Of a stretch of 9,372 bases of DNA, positions 1 to 6,786 are shown in pieces (the stretch's first letter is position 1; every line of letters starts with the position of its first letter). The stretch spans positions 1 to 9,372 of the forward strand of contig JAFDBU010000139.1 in assembly GCA_019313095.1 (NCBI GenBank), read 5' to 3'. Source of the DNA: Deltaproteobacteria bacterium (GTDB lineage: Bacteria; Desulfobacterota; Desulfobulbia; Desulfobulbales; BM004). The notes under the pieces are model-generated. The model had not been told where the DNA came from. It did no database searches and saw only the letters and a program-made list of their open reading frames with translations. Both the position numbers and the translations under genes were made by a program.

Positions 1-416
1 CACATGAAGCCGATGAGGATGTAAACGACAATGGCCCCGTTAATAGTCTCAAGGGTGATATCTTCCTGCCTGAAAATATGTTTGAGAATGAGAAAAATTA
101 TATAACCAATAAAAAAAATGCCTAAAATAGAATCGAAAAAATAAAGCAGAGGGTGAGAGGTATAACCAAGGGCCCATGTAGTTACCAATTTCGGAACGGC
201 CAGAAGAATCGCTATGAATAAAGTGGACTTTTTTTCGCTGACCGCAAAGATGCTGGTGAAAAGAATAACACTGAAGAAAATAGATAGCAGGGATTTGATG
301 CCGGTATACTCATAAATAAAGGGCTCCAGCACCATAAGGGCCAGAAGGCTGATTAGCAGGAGGAGGAATCTGGTTTGCCTGCTATTTTGTCTTGTCGCTG
401 CTGCTACCTGTGTCAT
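1..416 (-). CDS. Ion-channel-like membrane protein, N-terminal part (runs off the window)
   Basis: The minus-strand frame is open from ATG at 416 to the window edge, giving about 138 residues and no stop. I see a short polar N-terminus, then hydrophobic stretches at roughly residues 17-34, 42-58, 64-76 and 88-112, and another starting near 127. The segment after the charged stretch RQEDITLETINGAIVVYILI resembles the one that precedes the pore helix in small Ion_trans_2-type (potassium-channel-like) membrane proteins. The selectivity filter itself would lie beyond the window, so the family call is inference. The start overlaps the end of the outer-membrane factor gene by 35 bases, which suggests co-transcription and translational coupling. 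No strong ribosome site precedes ATG 416; an in-frame TTG at 482 sits just after a GGGAGGAGG sequence and is an alternative start. Coding status is fairly sure; the exact function is not. Confidence 0.65.
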   Translation of the reverse strand, partial: MTQVAAATRQNSRQTRFLLLLISLLALMVLEPFIYEYTGIKSLLSIFFSVILFTSIFAVSEKKSTLFIAILLAVPKLVTTWALGYTSHPLLYFFDSILGIFFIGYIIFLILKHIFRQEDITLETINGAIVVYILIGFM

Positions 417-1857
417 GTTCTGGATCGTTTTCTTCTTGAGACGGGAAATCGACTCTGTTCGCCGTTTCTTCTGCCATGGCAATCCAGCCTCCTCCCATAG
501 ATTTATAGGTGTTGATCAGGCCGACGATAACCTCGGACTGGGTCCTGACTGCACTGAGCTCAGAATCAAAGAGTGACCTTTCGGCATCAAGGACCTCGAT
601 ATAGCTGGCGTAACCGTTGTCGTAACGCAGGCGGGCCAGACTGGCATAATCGCTCAATGCCTTGATTCTGCGTTCCTGGGCCTGGAGTTTCTCCCTGGCT
701 TTCCGGGTAGTTACAAGTGCATCTTCAACTTCACGCAAAGCTGTCAGGATGGATTGCTGGTACTTGTACAGGAGTTCTCTGTAATAAGCTTCAGACTGTT
801 TCACCCCTGCCGAGATCCTGCCCCCGGTGAAAATAGCCCCTATGGCATCTCCGCCGATTGACCAGACCAGAGAATCCTTTTCAAAGAGATTCGACAGATC
901 TCCGCTTGCAACCCCGGCCAGGCCGGTAAGCGAAATACGTGGATAATACTCAGCCCTGGCAACACCGATAAGGGCATTGGCTGCAATGAGATTCTGTTCT
1001 GCCTGTGCTATATCGGGACGTTTTTCAAGCACGTCTGACGGTATACCAGCCGGGATGGATATCAGGGACAGTTGATCGATGGGCAGACCGCGGGGGAGGT
1101 TGCCGGGATTGTGGCCTAAGAGGATTGACAAGGCGTTTTCGGTTTGAGCTATCTGGAGTTCAATTTCCGGAACAGCGGCAAGGGCCTGTTCATACTCGGA
1201 GCGCACCTGGGCCAGGGTCAGCTCGGAAATGACCCCGCCTTCAAATTGCAGTTCAAAAAGCTCCAGAGATTCCTGGCGTGATTTTACGGTCCGTTTAGCA
1301 ATCTCCAGTTGGGCGTCAAGTCCTCTGAGTGTTATATAGCCCGTAGCTACTGACGAAACCAGGGAGAGAATAACCGTACGCCTGCTTTCTTCTGCAGCCA
1401 GCAGGTCGGCATAGGCTGCTTCTGTGGCACGGCGAAGTCTGCCCCAGACGTCAAGTTCCCACCCTACATTCAAGGCCGCCTGCCAGGTTTCAGCCAAAGA
1501 TTCGAGACCTGGCGGGATAATATTTTTTGATGCCTGGTCCTTTGAACCCGCAACTCCATAGGCCACCTGGGGATAAAAACCTGACCTGGCAATTTCCATC
1601 CGTGCCATAAACTGTTCCATGCGGGCGGCAGCTATGCGTACGTCTCTGTTCTCCAATAGGGCCGTGTTGATGAGATCACTTAAAACAGGGTCCTGGAACT
1701 GCTCCCACCAGGCGGTATTGACCGTGTCTGTAGCCTCATCTGTGTTTATACGCCAGGCGGAAGGGGTGTCCACCATGGGACGCTCGTAATCAGGCCCCAC
1801 TGCACACCCGGATACGGCAATGCTGAAGCAGAGGATTATGGTCAAAACCCGTTTCAT
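382..1857 (-). CDS. RND efflux outer-membrane factor lipoprotein, NodT/OprM family
   Basis: This is the outer-membrane exit duct of a tripartite RND pump, a TolC-like trimeric beta-barrel and periplasmic alpha-barrel. I chose ATG 1857 (491 residues) because it gives a clean lipoprotein signal: MKR, a hydrophobic core, then lipobox VSGC with Cys18 and Ala at +2, which favours outer-membrane sorting. A longer reading from 1878 only adds seven polar residues overlapping the permease gene. After the signal comes the family's GPDYERP start. Two OEP repeats follow, roughly residues 55-250 and 265-455. The second opens with the NodT hallmark IPSDVLEKRPDIAQAE near residues 272-287, and a YKSMGGGW motif lies near 451-458. 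The last 30 or so residues are acidic and polar. ATG follows the permease stop TGA by one base, so the two are translationally coupled, with GGGGAGG/AGGA sequences just upstream. Confidence 0.95.
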   Translation of the reverse strand: MKRVLTIILCFSIAVSGCAVGPDYERPMVDTPSAWRINTDEATDTVNTAWWEQFQDPVLSDLINTALLENRDVRIAAARMEQFMARMEIARSGFYPQVAYGVAGSKDQASKNIIPPGLESLAETWQAALNVGWELDVWGRLRRATEAAYADLLAAEESRRTVILSLVSSVATGYITLRGLDAQLEIAKRTVKSRQESLELFELQFEGGVISELTLAQVRSEYEQALAAVPEIELQIAQTENALSILLGHNPGNLPRGLPIDQLSLISIPAGIPSDVLEKRPDIAQAEQNLIAANALIGVARAEYYPRISLTGLAGVASGDLSNLFEKDSLVWSIGGDAIGAIFTGGRISAGVKQSEAYYRELLYKYQQSILTALREVEDALVTTRKAREKLQAQERRIKALSDYASLARLRYDNGYASYIEVLDAERSLFDSELSAVRTQSEVIVGLINTYKSMGGGWIAMAEETANRVDFPSQEENDPEHDTGSSSDKTK

Positions 1858-1858
1858 A

Positions 1859-4800
1859 TCATCCTGCCTCCCCAGCATTGTCTGCAGCCTGATTTTCCGG
1901 AGGTATCACACCTGAGGTATCAGTTTTTTTGCCTGAAACTTTTTCTTTGATGCTGGTAATGATGAAATAAAAAAGCGGCACAAAGAAAAGGGCCAGGGTT
2001 GTTGCCCCAACCATACCGCCGATAATGCCGGTACCAATAGAGTGCCGTGCAGCTGCCCCTGCTCCGCTTGCCAGCACCAGGGGCATAGCCCCGAGGATAA
2101 AGGACAGGGAGGTCATGAGGATGGGCCGCAAACGCAGGCGGGCGGCCTCCAGGGCTGCATCAAAGGGTGAAAGCCCTTCATTATATTTAAGTTCGGCAAA
2201 TTCAACAATGAGAATGGCATTCTTAGCCGACAGGCCGATGAGCGTTACCAGGCCGATCTGGAAATAAACATCGTTTTCCATACCGCGCAGCCAGACAGCA
2301 ACCAGGGCCCCGAATATACCGAAGGGTACCGCCGTGATAACTGCGATCGGCAGTGACCATTGTTCATACTGTGCCGCCAGGATCAGGAAGACCATAACCA
2401 GAGCAAAAACGAAAATGATTGCAGATGAACCGCTCGATTTTTTCTCCTCATAGGCTTGACCGGACCAGGAATAGGTAAATCCATCCGGCATGACCTGGTC
2501 CGCAACCTCTTCCATGACACTGATAGACTGGCCGGAACTATAACCCGTGTCAGCATCACCGGTTATCTTGGCTGCCATGAAACCGTTGAAGCGCGGCAGC
2601 AGGTCCGGTCCGGTCACAAAATCAGAAGTCACCACCGATGATAGAGGCACCATTTTCCCAGCACTTTGTCGAACATAGATATTCTGGATATCTTCCGGTT
2701 TTTCGCGGAATTCCGGTTCAGCCTGCAGGATAACCTGCCAGACCCGGCCATACTTATTATATTGACTTACATATAGTGAGCCGAAGAGGGTTTGCAGAGC
2801 TGCATAAACATCCGGAACCGAGACACCAAGGGTTTCGGCCTTCGAACGGTCGACATCTGTTTTCAGCTGGCGCGACGCTGCATTGATCGTCGTATTAAGG
2901 CGTGTGACTTCGGGACGCTGGTTGGCCTTGGCGATGATTTCCTTTGTTACTTCAGCAAGCCTGGACGCCCCACCCTGGCCCCTGTTTTGCAGCCAGAACT
3001 CGAAGCCGCCCTGGGTTCCGAGGCCCGGTATGGAGGGGGGGTTGATGGGAAAAGCCACTCCGTCCTGCAGCTTGCCCAACCTGGGAGTAACAAACCGGAA
3101 CAGTGCCTCGACACTAAGCTCAGGGGCCTTTCTTTCGTCAAAGTCTATGAGTGAAATAAATACTGTCCCGGTATTGGTCTTAAACTGGCCGTCGATAAGG
3201 CTGTAGCCTGCAAGAGCAGACGCTTCCTTGACGGCGGGGTGCTCCGTGAATATATCCGCCACCGCCTGGGTCAATTTTTCACTGCGATCCAAGCTGGCAC
3301 CGTCAGGCAGCATGACTGCCGCAAAAACATAACCCTGGTCCTCGGCCGGCACAAAGCTTCCGGGTATGACCTTGAACAGGGTGTAAGTGCCGAACAGCAT
3401 ACCGCCAAGCAGGGCTAATGCAATGAACTTCCGTTTCAGCGTCAGCCTGACACCACCGGCGTATTGAACCGTGGTGACATCGATAAATTTATTGAACCAT
3501 TTGAAAAAGCCGCGGGGCCCACCTTTTGACGGTTTGATCAGAATGGCTGCCAGAGCTGGGGTCAGGGTCAGGGCCACAAAACTGGAGATGGAGACCGAGA
3601 TGGCAATGGTGATGGCAAACTGTCGGTACAGTACTCCCGTGGTGCCGCTGAGAAATGCCACCGGCACAAAAACAGCGATCAGCACCAGGGTGGTGGCAAT
3701 GACAGGGCCGGTGACCTCTTCCATGGCCCGAAAGGTGGCCTCTTTTGGTGACAGGCCGAACTCTTCGATATTGCGTTCCACATTCTCCACCACCACGATG
3801 GCATCATCACAGACTATGCCGATAGCGAGGACCAGGCCGAAAAGGGTGAGCAGATTGATGGAAAACCCCATGGCCGACATGCCGATGAAGGTGCCTATAA
3901 CAGAAACAAAGATGGCAACGGTGGGTATTAAGGTCGTATTAACCTTCTGCAGGAAGAGATAGGTCACCAGCACAACAAGGAATATGGCGATAATCAAAGT
4001 CTCTTTGACCTCATTGATGGATGCCTTGATAACCTTGGTAGTATCAAATGATATGGTATAGTCGATACCCTCGGGAAAGCTCCCCTTAAGATCTTCCATC
4101 ATGCGCTCTACGTCAGCTGCCACCTCAAGAGCATTGGACCCCGGTTGCTGGTAAACAGCGATAAAGGTAGCCGGGCTGCCGTTCAGGGTAGAGCGCAGCA
4201 TGTAGCTTTTCTGGCCTTCCTCAGACCAGCCGATATCCTTTATGCGAACAATTGCCGTACCTTCCGGGTCAGCCCGAAGGATGATGTTGTCGAATTCCTC
4301 CGGTTCAGAAAAACGGCCGCCGGTGACAACCGGGAAAGTCATCTCCACTGGTTCGTTGGTCGGTGACTGGCCTAGCCGGCCGACTCCAAACTGCTGGTTC
4401 TGCTGGCTGACAGCCCTTTGGATGTCACTGGGTGTTATACCAAGGCTCGCCATGCGGTCCGGCTGCAGCCAGACACGCATGGCAAGGTCCGGCAATCCCA
4501 TGATCGATGCCTGATTGGCGCCCTTGACACGCTTTAAGGCATCGAGGATGTAGATATTGGCATAGTTGCCGATGTATTTTTCATCGTAGCGTCCCTCCGG
4601 GGAAAAGATGCCAATCAGCATAAGGATATTGGATGAACGCTTTTGGACCCTGACACCAGAGTTTCGCACTGTATCGGGCAGTTGCGGCAGGGCGAGATTG
4701 ACACGGTTATTCACCTGAACTTCTGCTGTATCAGGGTCTGTGTCAATGTCAAAGTAGCCGGTGAGCGACATCTCTCCCGTGGCTGAAGAGGTCGACTGCA

Positions 4801-5035
4801 TATAGAGCATGTTGTCAGCACCGTTTACCTGGGTTTCGATTGGTGCCGCAACCGTGTTGGCAACCGTCTCGGCATCAGCACCCGGATAGCTTGCATTGAC
4901 CGATACCTGTACAGGAGTGATGGCCGGGTACTGGTTGATGGGCAGGCCGCTCATCGAAACCAGGCCGGCAATTACCACGACAATTGACAGGACCGTGGAA
5001 AGGATCGGGCGTTTTATGAAGATGGACGAGATCAC
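1859..5035 (-). CDS. RND-family multidrug efflux permease, HAE1 (AcrB/MexF-like)
   Basis: This is the inner-membrane proton-driven pump subunit; at 1058 residues it has the usual length for AcrB-type permeases. The N-terminus ISSIFIKRPILSTVLSIVVV is the typical first membrane helix, followed by the LPINQYPAITP motif near residue 31. A large periplasmic loop (about 32-340) precedes helices 2-6. Helix 4 carries the proton-relay pair Asp410-Asp411 in GIVCDDAIVVVENVER. A second periplasmic loop spans about 560-870, and helix 10 carries Lys938 in GLSAKNAILIVEF, the partner of the Asp pair. All key relay residues are therefore present. Local sequence around helix 4 (VVENVERNI) resembles MexF-type pumps more than AcrB. 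The start codon is GTG, supported by the family N-terminus; only a weak AGG lies upstream. The gene begins 15 bases after the adaptor stop. Substrate cannot be told from the sequence; dyes, antibiotics or solvents are typical for HAE1. Confidence 0.97.
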   Translation of the reverse strand: MISSIFIKRPILSTVLSIVVVIAGLVSMSGLPINQYPAITPVQVSVNASYPGADAETVANTVAAPIETQVNGADNMLYMQSTSSATGEMSLTGYFDIDTDPDTAEVQVNNRVNLALPQLPDTVRNSGVRVQKRSSNILMLIGIFSPEGRYDEKYIGNYANIYILDALKRVKGANQASIMGLPDLAMRVWLQPDRMASLGITPSDIQRAVSQQNQQFGVGRLGQSPTNEPVEMTFPVVTGGRFSEPEEFDNIILRADPEGTAIVRIKDIGWSEEGQKSYMLRSTLNGSPATFIAVYQQPGSNALEVAADVERMMEDLKGSFPEGIDYTISFDTTKVIKASINEVKETLIIAIFLVVLVTYLFLQKVNTTLIPTVAIFVSVIGTFIGMSAMGFSINLLTLFGLVLAIGIVCDDAIVVVENVERNIEEFGLSPKEATFRAMEEVTGPVIATTLVLIAVFVPVAFLSGTTGVLYRQFAITIAISVSISSFVALTLTPALAAILIKPSKGGPRGFFKWFNKFIDVTTVQYAGGVRLTLKRKFIALALLGGMLFGTYTLFKVIPGSFVPAEDQGYVFAAVMLPDGASLDRSEKLTQAVADIFTEHPAVKEASALAGYSLIDGQFKTNTGTVFISLIDFDERKAPELSVEALFRFVTPRLGKLQDGVAFPINPPSIPGLGTQGGFEFWLQNRGQGGASRLAEVTKEIIAKANQRPEVTRLNTTINAASRQLKTDVDRSKAETLGVSVPDVYAALQTLFGSLYVSQYNKYGRVWQVILQAEPEFREKPEDIQNIYVRQSAGKMVPLSSVVTSDFVTGPDLLPRFNGFMAAKITGDADTGYSSGQSISVMEEVADQVMPDGFTYSWSGQAYEEKKSSGSSAIIFVFALVMVFLILAAQYEQWSLPIAVITAVPFGIFGALVAVWLRGMENDVYFQIGLVTLIGLSAKNAILIVEFAELKYNEGLSPFDAALEAARLRLRPILMTSLSFILGAMPLVLASGAGAAARHSIGTGIIGGMVGATTLALFFVPLFYFIITSIKEKVSGKKTDTSGVIPPENQAADNAGEAG

Positions 5036-5050
5036 CTGGTTTGCCTGTTC

Positions 5051-6238
5051 CTAATTGGATGTTTGGTCGGATTCAGTTTCAATGATCTTGACCGGCATCC
5101 CGGGCCTTAATTTAAGGGCCCCGTCAACCACCAGCGTTTCACCGCCTTCAAGCCCTTCATCCACAAACCATTCATCTCCGTACCATTGTCCGACACTGAT
5201 GGGTGTGTATGCAGCCTTACCCTCCTTGTCAATAACCCAGACAAAACTACCCTTGGCTCCCTGCTGCACTGCACGCTGCGGTACCAGTATGGCATCGGGA
5301 CGAACCATGCCATGCAGTCGGGCCCGCACAAACTGGCCCGGTCGCAGCATTTTGTCCTGGTTATCAGTACTCATAAAATTTTCCAGTTCAGCGCGGATCA
5401 GAAACGTTCCTGTTTCTTCACTGAGAGCTGCATCTGCAAAGGTTATCCTGCCTCTATTGGGAAAGCTTGAACCGTCAGCCAAAATAACTTCAACTTCCAG
5501 ATCGCCATGCTCGGGATGTTTGATCAGGCCGAGTTCAGCTTCCTTACGGGATTTGAGAATCTGGTTTTCCGATATACTGAATTCGACCCACATGGGGTTA
5601 AGCTGGGCAATGTAGGTTAGGAGACTGTCAGAGCCAAAACCGATATAGGCCCCTTCCTGTTTTACGGCAAAACTTGATAGGCCGGTGACCGGTGAAGTGA
5701 TGGTTGTATAACTCAAACTCAGTTCAGCCTGTACTACCTTGGCCTTGGCAGCTTCAACCGCAGCTGCAGATGATCTGTAAGTCCCGATGGCATCATCCAG
5801 GTCTTTCTGGGAAACGGCATTTTTTTCTGCCAGGGGTTTTACCCGTTTCAGATTCGCCTCGGCGTTATCCAGCCTGGCCTGCTGCTGGGCAAGTTCAGCT
5901 TTGGCAGCCCGCAGGTCAGCCTGAAATGGCTTTTGATCCATCTGGAAAAGAACGTCTCCCTCTTTTACCATTGAACCTTCAGTATAGAGACGTTTTTCAA
6001 GGAAACCTTCTACACGGGACCTGATCTCAACTCTTCGCGAACTCACAGTCTTTCCGACAAATTCAACGGTTACAGGGGTGTCCTTTGGCACTGTTTTGAT
6101 AACTGTAACTTCAGGTGAAGTCGGAACCTGACCGGATGACTGCTCCTTCTGTTCAGCTCGAACGGGTATAGGTGACAGGGCAAAAGAAGTAATAACCAAA
6201 AAAAATAACGACAATTGGAAAAATCGGGGATTGCTCAT
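5051..6238 (-). CDS. RND efflux periplasmic adaptor (membrane fusion protein)
   Basis: This subunit links the permease to the outer-membrane factor. The 395 residues match the AcrA/MexA family in length and domain order: signal peptide 1-28, split lipoyl (biotinyl-lipoyl-like) half-domains at about 66-102 and 178-212, an alanine/glutamine/lysine-rich coiled-coil hairpin between them (about 103-177), a beta-barrel (about 215-310) and a membrane-proximal domain (about 312-388). Recognisable motifs are VEIRSRVEGFLEKRLYTEGS, GDVLFQMDQKPFQ, TTITSPVTGL and RPGQFVRARL. The signal peptide ends in PVRA before Glu29 and has no lipobox cysteine, so the mature adaptor should be soluble or held only by its partners, unlike lipid-anchored AcrA and MexA. 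ATG 6238 has an AAGG ribosome site 7 bases upstream. It is the first gene of the efflux operon, directly behind a good promoter. Confidence 0.95.
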   Translation of the reverse strand: MSNPRFFQLSLFFLVITSFALSPIPVRAEQKEQSSGQVPTSPEVTVIKTVPKDTPVTVEFVGKTVSSRRVEIRSRVEGFLEKRLYTEGSMVKEGDVLFQMDQKPFQADLRAAKAELAQQQARLDNAEANLKRVKPLAEKNAVSQKDLDDAIGTYRSSAAAVEAAKAKVVQAELSLSYTTITSPVTGLSSFAVKQEGAYIGFGSDSLLTYIAQLNPMWVEFSISENQILKSRKEAELGLIKHPEHGDLEVEVILADGSSFPNRGRITFADAALSEETGTFLIRAELENFMSTDNQDKMLRPGQFVRARLHGMVRPDAILVPQRAVQQGAKGSFVWVIDKEGKAAYTPISVGQWYGDEWFVDEGLEGGETLVVDGALKLRPGMPVKIIETESDQTSN

Positions 6239-6245
6239 TTGAGTA

Positions 6246-6249
6246 CCTT
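6246..6249 (-). promoter_or_regulatory. Ribosome binding site of the adaptor gene
   Basis: AAGG on the minus strand lies 7 bases before ATG 6238. The leader from the predicted transcription start (about 6255) is only some 17 bases, so this is the only site available to it. Confidence 0.6.
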
Positions 6250-6261
6250 GGTTTTCATCAT

Positions 6262-6290
6262 TTTATAATGAATTCAAAAATACCTGACAA
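6262..6290 (-). promoter_or_regulatory. Sigma-70-type promoter of the efflux operon
   Basis: On the minus strand a -35 box TTGTCA (6290-6285) and a -10 box TATAAA (6267-6262) are separated by exactly 17 bases; each matches consensus at 5 of 6 positions. The predicted start is near 6255, 17 bases before the adaptor ATG. The spacer carries the 8-base palindrome TGAATTCA (6269-6276), which could form part of an operator but is too short to call one. No regulator gene is adjacent. Confidence 0.65.
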
Positions 6291-6300
6291 ATGCTGCAAA

Positions 6301-6309
6301 AGTATAGCA
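6301..6309 (-). promoter_or_regulatory. Possible second efflux promoter (extended -10)
   Basis: The minus strand reads TGCTATACT, an extended -10 element (TG, one base, TATACT), about 40 bases upstream of the main promoter's -10. No good -35 lies 17 bases further up, only an A-rich stretch. A transcript would start near 6294. This is a weaker call than the promoter next to it. Confidence 0.3.
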
Positions 6310-6363
6310 ATAAAAGAATATCGTTTTTTTATCATAAATAATTCTTATCTGCCATAATTTATT

Positions 6364-6413
6364 AATATTGTATGAGGTTTAGCCTTTATGAAGGAGGGAC
6401 ATTTTACAATATT
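6364..6413. repeat. 9-base inverted repeat around an inner hairpin
   Basis: AATATTGTA (6364-6372) and TACAATATT (6405-6413) are perfect inverted copies separated by 32 bases. Inside them CCTT (6384-6387) can pair with AAGG (6391-6394) around a TATG loop. The stretch is AT-rich and lies upstream of the efflux promoter, so it could be a protein-binding site or a cruciform. No role is demonstrable from sequence alone. Confidence 0.35.
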
Positions 6414-6480
6414 GGGATTATTGGATGTGATATTCATCCGTGCGCGGCAGGTTCCTCTTTACAGTTGATATCGTATTATC

Positions 6481-6627
6481 ATGAAGGACAATCGTCCTGG
6501 CCTGCAACCGGGAGAGCCCGTGATTCTTCAAAGTACTTCTTGGAGCATGGAGCAGCTAGAGGTCTACCTTGCAGCGCTAGATGAAAGTGCGGGGAATGGA
6601 GATAATGAGGAGAAGCCGATAAGGTAA
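6481..6627 (+). CDS. Possible small ORF, 48 residues, unknown
   Basis: An ATG-to-TAA frame on the plus strand encodes 48 residues, opening MKDNRPGLQPGEPVILQS, then STSWSMEQLEVYLAALDES and a charged tail ending EEKPIR. The composition (a helix-like MEQLEVYLAAL, acidic tail) reads more like protein than chance, and a stem-loop starts 17 bases after the stop. Against it, there is no clear ribosome site before ATG 6481, no convincing promoter, and it would be the only plus-strand gene. I recognise no family, signal peptide or membrane segment. It may be a real small protein, a gene remnant or chance. A longer plus-strand frame at 6372-6584 overlaps it out of frame and looks less protein-like. Confidence 0.3.
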   Translation: MKDNRPGLQPGEPVILQSTSWSMEQLEVYLAALDESAGNGDNEEKPIR

Positions 6628-6639
6628 ATCCAGGGTCGG

Positions 6640-6668
6640 AAAAAGGCCCGGCGGTAATTTGCCGGGCC
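6640..6668 (-). terminator. Rho-independent terminator of the DUF3300/DUF2950 operon
   Basis: Read on the minus strand, an 8-base GC-only stem GGCCCGGC (6668-6661) and GCCGGGCC (6652-6645) flanks an 8-base loop and is followed directly by TTTTT (6644-6640). It lies about 120 bases after the DUF2950 stop and insulates the efflux operon from read-through. On the plus strand the stem is followed by CGTAAAA, not T-rich, so termination there would be weak. Confidence 0.85.
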
Positions 6669-6786
6669 CGTAAAACACATGGAAATTTGCCGGCCTATTC
6701 GGAAATACATGAAACGCATCAGGTTCTGCAGGGCAGGAGCCTTTCTTGAGACAGCGCCGTAAAGAAGGTGGCCGAAGTCAGGTCAT
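6669..6786. other. 3' untranslated stretch of the DUF2950 transcript
   Basis: These 118 bases between the DUF2950 stop and its terminator contain no ORF or strong hairpin. AATTTGCCGG at 6684-6693 repeats a sequence in the terminator (6656-6665). I see nothing else. Confidence 0.5.

Noticed and set aside
1855..1878. Upstream ATG 1878 as start of the outer-membrane factor
   Set aside because: It adds MLGRQDD before the basic n-region and overlaps the permease gene, whereas ATG 1857 gives a standard lipoprotein signal directly after the permease stop.
3471..3962. 163-residue plus-strand frame opposite the permease
   Set aside because: It is antisense to conserved transmembrane helices of the RND permease and is Met/Thr/Arg-rich in a way typical of a complement frame.
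6264..6269. Perfect TATAAT on the plus strand near the efflux promoter
   Set aside because: The hexamer 17 bases upstream (GAGTAC) is no -35 box and no good plus-strand gene follows; it is a by-product of the AT-rich minus-strand promoter.
6328..6350. GATAA-rich stretch resembling a Fur box upstream of the efflux promoter
   Set aside because: The GATAA motifs are in direct, not inverted, orientation and the third hexamer matches poorly.
6372..6584. 70-residue plus-strand frame in the intergenic region
   Set aside because: No ribosome site before its ATG, mixed composition rich in Cys, Ser and Gly, and it overlaps the more protein-like frame at 6481 out of phase.
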